Source: Flavobacteriaceae bacterium (GTDB taxonomy: Bacteria > Bacteroidota > Bacteroidia > Flavobacteriales > Flavobacteriaceae). From it: 6,261 bases of DNA. This document shows positions 1 to 5,244 of this stretch, one piece after another. Position numbers and translations under genes: made by a program. The notes below the pieces were generated by a model. The model ran no database searches, was not told the origin of the DNA, and saw only the letters and a list, made by a program, of their open reading frames with translations. Numbering within the stretch: the stretch's first letter is position 1; every line of letters starts with the position of its first letter. The stretch spans positions 1 through 6,261 of the forward strand of contig JAESTN010000284.1 of the NCBI GenBank assembly GCA_016763595.1, given 5' to 3'.

Positions 1-55
1 CAACTTCAAACAAACCTGGTTTTCCAGTTACGGCAATAATTTTATTAAATTCCAT
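1..55 (-). CDS. DUF5606-like protein, N-terminal fragment (runs off the left edge)
   Basis: Only the first 18 codons are present. The start ATG is the complement of bases 53-55 and the readable N-terminus is MEFNKIIAVTGKPGLFEV. This resembles the start of the small DUF5606 proteins that in Flavobacteriia often lie directly downstream of def; the family's function is not established. It begins 27 bases after the def stop codon on the same strand, so it is probably co-transcribed with def. The call rests on a short N-terminus and remembered gene order, so the family name is provisional, but the open frame and its start are clear. Confidence 0.6.
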   Translation of the reverse strand, partial: MEFNKIIAVTGKPGLFEV

Positions 56-82
56 TCTATATTTTTTTTAGGTCTTTGAGAC

Positions 83-670
83 TTATTTTTTCTTTGGGTT
101 TGGAAAACGCATTCTATAGTCTGCATTTACTTTTCCTTTAGATATATTTTCTAATTTCTTTTTGATCAGTCTTTTCTTTAGTGAAGATAATTTATCAGTA
201 AATAAAATTCCATCTATATGGTCATACTCATGTTGAAAAACTCTCGCAGCGATTCCATTTAAAGTCATGGTGTGTTTTTCGAAATTTTCATCCAGATATT
301 CAACCGTAACTTGTTCTTGTCTAAAAACATCTTCTCTGACATCGGGAATACTGAGGCATCCTTCATTAAAAGCCCATTCATCTCCTTCTTCTTTTAAGAT
401 TTTGGGATTGATGAACACATGATTAAAATCAGCTAAAAAGGCTCTTTCTTTTTCTTCTAATTCTTCATCATCACCAAAAGGAGAAGCATCTACCAAAAAT
501 AATCTGATTGCTTTTCCAACTTGTGGAGCTGCTAAACCAACACCACTAGCTTTATGCATGGTTTCTTTCATGTTGGCAATTAGCACTTCTAATTGCGGAT
601 ACTCTTTATCAATTTCAACTCCCACTTTTCTTAAAATAGGATCGCCATATGCTACAATTGGTAAAATCAT
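83..670 (-). CDS. def: Peptide deformylase
   Basis: Cytoplasmic metalloenzyme that removes the formyl group from the N-terminal methionine of new polypeptides. All three family motifs are intact in the 195-residue protein: GVGLAAPQ at residues 43-50, EGCLS at 103-107 and HEYDH at 147-151. By family knowledge Cys105, His147 and His151 bind the metal and Glu148 is the catalytic base. The protein is longer than the roughly 170-residue E. coli enzyme. The extra length comes from an acidic insert at about residues 61-86 and a lysine-rich tail (about 165-195), both common in Bacteroidota versions. The ATG start places the usual N-terminal I-x-x-Y-G-D-P-x-L-R segment correctly. It lies 54 bases downstream of ruvX and may also have its own promoter in that gap. 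Confidence 0.97.
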   Translation of the reverse strand: MILPIVAYGDPILRKVGVEIDKEYPQLEVLIANMKETMHKASGVGLAAPQVGKAIRLFLVDASPFGDDEELEEKERAFLADFNHVFINPKILKEEGDEWAFNEGCLSIPDVREDVFRQEQVTVEYLDENFEKHTMTLNGIAARVFQHEYDHIDGILFTDKLSSLKKRLIKKKLENISKGKVNADYRMRFPNPKKK

Positions 671-692
671 TCGTTTAAAATTTTAATGGGTG

Positions 693-700
693 CAAAAATA
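693..700 (-). promoter_or_regulatory. Candidate Bacteroidota -7 promoter element for def
   Basis: On the minus strand these bases read TATTTTTG, an exact fit to the Bacteroidota -7 consensus TAnnTTTG. A T-rich stretch at about 719-723 (minus strand) lies about 18 bases upstream and could be a weak -33 element, although a clear TTTG is missing. Transcription would begin roughly 17 bases before the def start codon. This would allow def to be expressed separately from ruvX. AT-rich DNA yields such matches by chance, so this is a candidate only. Confidence 0.4.
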
Positions 701-724
701 CGAAGAAAGAACAAGTAGAAAAAC

Positions 725-1135
725 TTATTTGTTATATAAATAAGATTGTAATATTATTGTAGCACTAATTTCGTCTATCAATCCTTTGTTTTGGCGCTTT
801 TTCTTTTTAACTCCCCCATCTAACATTGATTGAAAAGCCATTTTAGAAGTAAAACGTTCATCAACTCTTTGCATAGGGATATTTGGAAAGGATGCTGCTA
901 GTTTTTTTAAGAATGGCGCAATTAAAACTTCACTTTCACTAGGTGTATTGTCCATTTGTTTGGGCAATCCGACTAAAAAAAGTTCCACTTTTTCTTTTTT
1001 TGTGTAGCCTTTTAAAAAAGGAATTAATTCTGATGTAGCAACGGTGGTTAAGCCAGATGCAATTATTTGTAATTCGTCTGTTACTGCAATGCCTGTTCTA
1101 ACTTTTCCAAAATCTATGGATAAAATTCTACTCAT
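725..1135 (-). CDS. ruvX: YqgF/RuvX family putative Holliday junction resolvase / pre-16S rRNA nuclease
   Basis: Small cytoplasmic RNase H-fold nuclease. The family has been linked to Holliday junction resolution and, in E. coli, to 5' processing of pre-16S rRNA. The 136-residue length is typical. The conserved acidic residues are visible: Asp8 in the opening IDFGKVRTGIA segment, Glu93 in VDERFTS (91-97), and Asp121 in the C-terminal KGLIDEISATIILQSYL segment. The family glycine motif appears as VGLPKQMDNTPSE (55-67). The lysine-rich stretch at 110-117 lies in the usual variable loop before the last helix. An AAGGA sequence (complement of 1142-1146) sits 6 bases before the ATG and supports this start. 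It leads the minus-strand group ruvX-def-DUF5606 and is divergent from dapD. Confidence 0.93.
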   Translation of the reverse strand: MSRILSIDFGKVRTGIAVTDELQIIASGLTTVATSELIPFLKGYTKKEKVELFLVGLPKQMDNTPSESEVLIAPFLKKLAASFPNIPMQRVDERFTSKMAFQSMLDGGVKKKKRQNKGLIDEISATIILQSYLYNK

Positions 1136-1151
1136 ACAAATTCCTTTTTTA

Positions 1152-1159
1152 CAAAAATA
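1152..1159 (-). promoter_or_regulatory. Candidate Bacteroidota -7 promoter element for ruvX
   Basis: The minus strand reads TATTTTTG here, an exact fit to TAnnTTTG. A TTTTAC sequence (complement of 1181-1186), about 21 bases upstream, is a possible imperfect -33 element. The leader would be only about 10-14 bases and would just include the AAGGA sequence at 1142-1146. Placement directly upstream of a well-supported start codon in a divergent intergenic region makes this more credible than a random match. Confidence 0.5.
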
Positions 1160-1319
1160 ATGCTTATACCTTAATGAACAGTAAAATTAGGTAAAGTATT
1201 GTATATAATTCCATAGAGCGAATACTATTTTAAGTCCAAAAACCACGGATTGAAATTTAAACATGATAGTAATATCTGTTTAAAAAATGTATCTTCGCTT
1301 AGAATTTTAATGATAGATT

Positions 1320-1327
1320 TATATTTG
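1320..1327 (+). promoter_or_regulatory. Candidate Bacteroidota -7 promoter element for dapD and the downstream gene run
   Basis: The bases read TATATTTG, an exact fit to the TAnnTTTG consensus, 19 bases before the dapD ATG. TTCG at 1294-1297 is one mismatch from the -33 TTTG at a 22-base spacing. The transcript would start around 1331-1335 and have a leader of only about 12-16 bases. Because the next five genes follow with gaps of 28 bases or less, this is the best candidate promoter for the whole plus-strand run. Confidence 0.55.
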
Positions 1328-1346
1328 CAAAAATATATTTAACAGG

Positions 1347-2162
1347 ATGGAGAATTTAAGGAAAATCATAGAGAAAGCTTGGGATAACCGTGAGTTATTA
1401 AAAGAAGAAAATACAATCAATGCAATAAGAGAAGTTGTCGATTTATTAGACGCAGGAACCTTGAGAGTTGCAGAACCAACTTCTAAAGGATGGCAAGTAA
1501 ATGAGTGGGTAAAAAAAGGAGTTGTTTTGTATTTTCCTATTCAAAAAATGGAAACTTTAGAAGCAGGTATTTTTGAATATCACGATAAAATTCCATTGAA
1601 AAGAAATTATGCAGAAAAAGGAATAAGAGTTGTGCCAAATGCAGTTGCAAGGCACGGAGCTTACATTTCTGCTGGTACGATATTAATGCCGAGTTATGTA
1701 AATATTGGAGCCTATGTAGATGAAGGTACAATGGTAGATACTTGGGCAACAGTTGGAAGCTGTGCACAAATAGGTAAAAACGTGCATTTATCTGGAGGTG
1801 TTGGAATTGGTGGCGTATTAGAGCCGTTACAAGCAGCACCCGTAATTATTGAAGATGGAGCTTTTATAGGTTCGCGTTGTATTGTTGTTGAAGGGGTTAG
1901 AATAGAGTCAGAAGCAGTATTAGGAGCGAATGTTGTGTTAACAGCATCCACAAAAATTATTGATGTAACTGGAGATGAACCTGTAGAGTTGAAAGGAAGA
2001 GTTCCTGCACGTTCTGTTGTAATTCCTGGGAGTTATACTAAGAAATTTGCCGCTGGAGAATACAATGTACCTTGTGCATTAATTATAGGAAAACGTAAAG
2101 AAAGTACAGATAAGAAAACATCATTGAATGATGCACTTAGAGAGTATAATGTAGCTGTTTAA
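1347..2162 (+). CDS. dapD: 2,3,4,5-tetrahydropyridine-2,6-dicarboxylate N-succinyltransferase
   Basis: Transfers succinyl from succinyl-CoA to tetrahydrodipicolinate in the succinylase branch of lysine synthesis, which also supplies meso-diaminopimelate for peptidoglycan. The 271 residues match the usual family length (274 in E. coli). A helical N-terminal domain (about 1-100, with WQVNEWVKKGVVLYFP at 49-64) precedes a left-handed beta-helix of hexapeptide repeats (about 100-230). That core includes MVDTWATVGSCAQIGKN (129-145) and GGVGIGGVLEPLQA (150-163), the most conserved part of the family. The C-terminus holds the family segment VPCALIIGKRKESTDKKTSLNDALREY (241-267). The ATG at 1347 gives the expected N-terminus. 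AGG directly abuts the ATG and is too close to act as a ribosome binding site. A glycosyltransferase gene follows after 14 bases. Confidence 0.98.
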   Translation: MENLRKIIEKAWDNRELLKEENTINAIREVVDLLDAGTLRVAEPTSKGWQVNEWVKKGVVLYFPIQKMETLEAGIFEYHDKIPLKRNYAEKGIRVVPNAVARHGAYISAGTILMPSYVNIGAYVDEGTMVDTWATVGSCAQIGKNVHLSGGVGIGGVLEPLQAAPVIIEDGAFIGSRCIVVEGVRIESEAVLGANVVLTASTKIIDVTGDEPVELKGRVPARSVVIPGSYTKKFAAGEYNVPCALIIGKRKESTDKKTSLNDALREYNVAV

Positions 2163-2176
2163 AAAAATAATAATAT

Positions 2177-2926
2177 TTGAAAATTACTGCAATTATACCA
2201 ACTTTTAATGAAGAAATTCATATTGAAGAAGCAATTCAATCTGTTAGTTTTGCTGATGAAATTATTGTAATAGATTCGTTTAGTACAGACGCTACAGTTA
2301 AGCTAGCAGAAAAACATAACGTAAAAATATTACAACGAATTTTTGATGATTTCTCTTCTCAAAAAAATTATGCAATTAGCAAAGCTTCCAATGAATGGAT
2401 TTTTATTTTAGATTCTGATGAGCGAATAAAAAAATCTCTTAAAGATGAAATTATAGAAACGCTAAATAAGCCAACTAGCTTTGTGGCATATTCTATTAAA
2501 AGGAATTTTTATTTTTTAGGAAAAAAAATAAAATACAGTGGTTGGCAAAGAGATAAAGTAGTGCGGTTGTTTTCTAAAAAATATTGTAAGTATAATGGCG
2601 ATTTAGTTCACGAATTAGTTGAGACCAACGGAGAAATAGGTGTGTTGAAAAATATAATCGACCATTATTCGTATAGAAATCTTGACCATTATCTGGCTAA
2701 ATTAAATAGAAATTCTTGGCTAAAAGCAAAAAAATTACACCAAGAGAAAAAGAGTGTAAACCCATATAATTTACTAATTAAACCTCCTGTAAGGTTTTTA
2801 ACTCATTATATAATAAGGCTTGGTTTTTTAGATGGTTTTGAAGGGTTTATTTTAGCCTCAATTCAATCTTATGGAGTGTTTATGAGGTATGTCAAACTCT
2901 GGTTAATGAATAATAAAAAGAAGTAA
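2177..2926 (+). CDS. Family 2 glycosyltransferase, WaaE/KdtX-like
   Basis: Predicted to move a sugar from a nucleotide-sugar donor to a lipopolysaccharide core or similar envelope glycan at the inner face of the cytoplasmic membrane. The 249-residue protein opens with the GT-A signature ITAIIPTFNEE (3-13). Asp33 lies in the nucleotide-binding VIDSFSTDAT segment and the metal-binding DSDE motif is at 79-82. VHELVE (144-149) and the C-terminal RLGFLDGFEGFILA segment (214-227) resemble WaaE-type core glucosyltransferases. The hydrophobic, aromatic C-terminus (about 205-245) suggests membrane association. The start is TTG: an in-frame TAA lies two codons upstream and the next internal methionine is at residue 236, so no ATG is possible. 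The 14-base gap after dapD suggests translational coupling. Donor and acceptor are not predictable. Confidence 0.85.
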   Translation: MKITAIIPTFNEEIHIEEAIQSVSFADEIIVIDSFSTDATVKLAEKHNVKILQRIFDDFSSQKNYAISKASNEWIFILDSDERIKKSLKDEIIETLNKPTSFVAYSIKRNFYFLGKKIKYSGWQRDKVVRLFSKKYCKYNGDLVHELVETNGEIGVLKNIIDHYSYRNLDHYLAKLNRNSWLKAKKLHQEKKSVNPYNLLIKPPVRFLTHYIIRLGFLDGFEGFILASIQSYGVFMRYVKLWLMNNKKK

Positions 2927-2937
2927 GGGTGCTTACT
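2922..2937 (+). other. Small hairpin over the glycosyltransferase stop codon
   Basis: AGTAAG (2922-2927) and CTTACT (2932-2937) form a perfect 6-bp stem with a 4-base GGTG loop, and the stop codon TAA (2924-2926) lies in the left arm. No run of T follows (the next bases are AAAATAAAG), so it does not look like a factor-independent terminator. It might affect coupling or mRNA decay between the glycosyltransferase and nucleotidyltransferase genes, or it may be chance. Confidence 0.3.
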
Positions 2938-2954
2938 AAAATAAAGTTAGAATC

Positions 2955-3635
2955 ATGAAAATAATCATTTTAGCAGCTGGTATTGGCTCAAGATTAGGGA
3001 ACCCTTTTCCCAAGCCTTTAACACCATTAAAAGATGGTAACAGTATTATGCAAAGGCAATTAAAAAACATTACTAAATACTTTGATATTAATGATGTAAC
3101 TACTGTTGTAGGATTTAAAAAGGATTTAATCATGGAGCGTTTTCCGGAAGTTAATTATGTATACAATCCATTTTTTGACAGAACAAATACGTCTAAAAGT
3201 TTACTGCAAGCATTAAAAAAACATAGGGGGAAATCTATTTTATGGTTTAATGGAGATGTTGTTTTTGATGAAAAATTATTATCATTATTAATTGATGATA
3301 TTGAGAAGAACAATTCATTTATTTCTGTAAACACACAAAGTGTCGCAGAAGAAGAAGTAAAATACACCTTAAAAGAGGGGTATGTTGATGAGTTGTCAAA
3401 AGAGGTTGTCAATGGTTTAGGGGAAGCTGTTGGAATTAATTTTATTTCATCAACAGATTTAGATACCTATATCAAACAATTAGAAAAATGTGATGATAAT
3501 GATTATTTTGAAAAAGGGTTTGAATTGGCAATCGCAGAGGATAATTTAAAATTAAAAGTAATAGATATTTCTAAGTATAATTGTATTGAAGTTGACTTTA
3601 AAGAAGATCTGAAAAAAGCAAATAAGATCGTTTAA
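2955..3635 (+). CDS. LicC-like NTP transferase, putative CTP:phospho-compound cytidylyltransferase
   Basis: Single-domain nucleotidyltransferase of 226 residues. The nucleotide-binding signature LAAGIGSRL (6-14) is followed by PKPLTPL (19-25). The metal-binding Asp101 lies in WFNGDVVFD (97-105). Glu157 lies in a GEAVGINF segment (156-163), and Asp214 lies in IEVDF (211-215) and probably supplies the second metal ligand. The NTSKSLLQAL stretch (78-87), the FNGDVVFD version of the Asp motif and the short length fit the LicC/phosphocholine cytidylyltransferase branch better than the longer glucose-1-phosphate thymidylyl- or uridylyltransferases. Known relatives act on phosphocholine, 2-aminoethylphosphonate or phosphoglutamine. 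The next gene, 4 bases downstream, resembles enzymes that use CDP-glycerol, which supports a CDP-linked product. The actual substrate is inference; a sugar-1-phosphate remains possible. Confidence 0.78.
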   Translation: MKIIILAAGIGSRLGNPFPKPLTPLKDGNSIMQRQLKNITKYFDINDVTTVVGFKKDLIMERFPEVNYVYNPFFDRTNTSKSLLQALKKHRGKSILWFNGDVVFDEKLLSLLIDDIEKNNSFISVNTQSVAEEEVKYTLKEGYVDELSKEVVNGLGEAVGINFISSTDLDTYIKQLEKCDDNDYFEKGFELAIAEDNLKLKVIDISKYNCIEVDFKEDLKKANKIV

Positions 3636-3639
3636 TACT

Positions 3640-4674
3640 ATGAGAACAATTCTTTTCTGTATGAACCCTTATTCTTTTGGTATTTTAGAGCCTATTATGC
3701 AGGTTTTAAAAGAGAGAAAGTATGAATATATTTGGTTTGTTAAAGAAGAAATAGATGATAAATTCCCTTTTAAAGAAGACAAATACACTTCTAAAATTAA
3801 AGAGGTAATCGCTTTTAAAAGTGATGCTGTTTTTTCACCAGGAAATGAAGTTCCTCATTATTTAAGAGGGGTTAAAACCCAAGTTTTTCATGGTTTAGCG
3901 GGAGAGAAAAAAGGACATTTTAGAATTCGAAGTTATTTTGATTTGTATTTGACACAAGGACCCTATTTTACAAGATGGTTTTCTAAAGCTGCTTTGAAAC
4001 ATGAAAATTTTAAAGTCATAGAAACTGGATGGCCAAAATTAGATGTATATGGAAAAGAACTTTATAAGTATGATGCTGACAAAAATCAATTATTAGTCGA
4101 ATATAAGGCTCGTAAAATCATATTGTTTGCGCCAACATTTTCTCCATCATTGACTTGTGCTCCTTATTTGTTAAAGCAAATAAAGCAGTTGTCAGGAAAT
4201 AAAGAATATGTAATTGTGATTAAATTTCACGATTTAATGGCAGAAGAATTAATTGTTGCATATAAGAAATTAGCAAATGAAGTTTCAAATATTTTGTTTG
4301 TAGAAGAGCAGAATATTATTAAATACTTATTGATTTCTGATATGCTAATAAGTGATACTTCTTCTGTGGTTTACGAGTTTCTTTTATTAAACAAACCAGT
4401 ACTTACTTTTAAAAACAATTCTAAAATTTGTAATTGGGATAATTCTCGAAAATACAAAGGATTAGAAGTAATGGTGAATGATAATTTACAAAACGACCCT
4501 TTTAAAGAGAAAAGAGCTTTCGTCGTAAAAGAGTATCATCCATATCAAGATGGAAAATCAGCTGAGCGAATGGTACATGCAGTTGAAGAATATATTAAAG
4601 AGTTTGGAATTCCAGAAAAAAGAGATCTTTCTTGGTTGCGAAGAAGGAAAATAAATAAAATGTTTGGGAAATAG
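3640..4674 (+). CDS. CDP-glycerol glycerophosphotransferase family protein (TagB/TagF-like)
   Basis: Predicted to transfer a phospho-alditol or similar group from a CDP-linked donor to a glycan. The 344-residue protein shows the TagB/TagF catalytic-domain signatures in order: FHGLAGEKKGHF at 83-94 (compare HG-x-x-x-K-K), TGWPKLD at 129-135, the APTF motif at 164-167, KFH at 195-197 in place of the usual K-x-HP, and ISDTSSVVYEFLLLNKPVL (237-255), matching the D-x-SS-x-x-x-[DE]-F donor-site motif. By family analogy His84 and His197 are the likely catalytic histidines. There is no signal peptide or transmembrane segment. The basic C-terminal tail (about 328-344) could bind the membrane surface. 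The protein is about the size of the catalytic domain alone. Whether it adds one unit or polymerises, and which group it moves, cannot be read from sequence. Confidence 0.8.
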   Translation: MRTILFCMNPYSFGILEPIMQVLKERKYEYIWFVKEEIDDKFPFKEDKYTSKIKEVIAFKSDAVFSPGNEVPHYLRGVKTQVFHGLAGEKKGHFRIRSYFDLYLTQGPYFTRWFSKAALKHENFKVIETGWPKLDVYGKELYKYDADKNQLLVEYKARKIILFAPTFSPSLTCAPYLLKQIKQLSGNKEYVIVIKFHDLMAEELIVAYKKLANEVSNILFVEEQNIIKYLLISDMLISDTSSVVYEFLLLNKPVLTFKNNSKICNWDNSRKYKGLEVMVNDNLQNDPFKEKRAFVVKEYHPYQDGKSAERMVHAVEEYIKEFGIPEKRDLSWLRRRKINKMFGK

Positions 4675-4676
4675 TA

Positions 4677-5240
4677 ATGAGCTTGTCAATTTTACATGAA
4701 ACATTAGAGGCATTAATAGAAGGGAAATCTATTTTATACCCAACAGATACCGTTTGGGGTTTAGGCTGTGATGCAACAAATTTTGATGCAGTTTCTGCTG
4801 TTTATAAAATTAAGAAAAGAGAAGAGTCAAAAAGCTTAATTGTACTCGTTAGTTCGATAGAGATGTTATTAGATTGTGTGAACATGGTTCCAGAAAAAGC
4901 ATTGGCCTTGTTATCGAAATCAAAAAAACCAACAACGATTATTTATAGAAACCCAAAAAATTTATCTACAAATTGTATTGCATCAGATAATACCATTGCG
5001 ATTCGAATTGTACAAGATGAATTTTGTAAACAATTGATAGCAGAGTTTGGAAAACCCATTGTCTCTACATCTGCAAACATAAGTGGTGATGACACTCCGA
5101 AATCATTTTCAGAAATTAGCAAGACAATTTTGCATAGCGTAGATTATATAGTAAATTTGCAGCAAGATAAAATAGCCAACACTTCATCGAGAATTCTAAG
5201 AATTACAGAGAATAATGAAGTAGAGGTTATTAGAGAATAA
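4677..5240 (+). CDS. L-threonylcarbamoyladenylate synthase (TsaC/YrdC type)
   Basis: Makes threonylcarbamoyl-AMP from threonine, bicarbonate and ATP, the first step of the t6A37 modification of tRNAs that read ANN codons. The 187-residue protein is a stand-alone YrdC domain without the extra C-terminal Sua5 domain. Visible motifs are LYPTDTVWGLGCDA (20-33), KIKKREESKSLIVLV (44-58) with its substrate-binding KR and SK residues, PTTIIYR (85-91), AIRIV (108-112) and STSANISGD (130-138). The ATG lies 2 bases after the stop of the preceding gene, so translation is probably coupled. It pairs functionally with cca downstream, since both mature tRNA. The tsaC/sua5 symbol is left open because naming differs between the short and long forms. 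Confidence 0.95.
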   Translation: MSLSILHETLEALIEGKSILYPTDTVWGLGCDATNFDAVSAVYKIKKREESKSLIVLVSSIEMLLDCVNMVPEKALALLSKSKKPTTIIYRNPKNLSTNCIASDNTIAIRIVQDEFCKQLIAEFGKPIVSTSANISGDDTPKSFSEISKTILHSVDYIVNLQQDKIANTSSRILRITENNEVEVIRE

Positions 5241-5244
5241 TTCT

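Larger units (their letters stand above)
1136..1346. promoter_or_regulatory. Divergent ruvX/dapD intergenic region
   Basis: This 211-base AT-rich stretch separates two divergent transcription units and carries a candidate promoter near each end. The middle (about 1190-1310) contains no open frame I would support, no tRNA-like fold and no clear riboswitch. The only internal symmetry I found is AGTATT at 1195-1200 matched by AATACT at 1221-1226 across a 20-base gap. It could be an operator-like inverted repeat but is short enough to be chance. A lysine riboswitch upstream of dapD is unlikely because the predicted dapD leader is only about a dozen bases long. Confidence 0.55.

Noticed and set aside
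1195..1226. Inverted repeat AGTATT / AATACT as an operator or terminator
   Set aside because: The 6-base arms, 20-base spacing, AT-rich context and lack of a T-run make chance the simplest explanation, so it is only mentioned within the intergenic entry.
1136..1346. Lysine riboswitch upstream of dapD
   Set aside because: The predicted leader is only about a dozen bases, and I see no long structured GC-containing helices in the 211-base region.
1537..1839. Open frame of about 100 codons on the minus strand inside dapD
   Set aside because: It lies wholly opposite the strongly conserved dapD. The predicted protein is rich in Leu, His and Gln with no family resemblance, as expected for an antisense shadow.
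1712..1951. Second minus-strand open frame inside dapD
   Set aside because: It overlaps the hexapeptide-repeat region of dapD; its Ser/Thr/Pro-rich translation reflects the opposite-strand repeat codons and has no promoter or start context.
2172..2179. AATATTTG as a promoter for the glycosyltransferase
   Set aside because: It is one mismatch from TAnnTTTG and overlaps the TTG start codon itself, so a transcript from it would lack the start of the gene.
2936..3412. Two minus-strand open frames opposite the nucleotidyltransferase gene
   Set aside because: Both are covered by a plus-strand gene with clear family motifs, and neither translation shows a recognisable domain.
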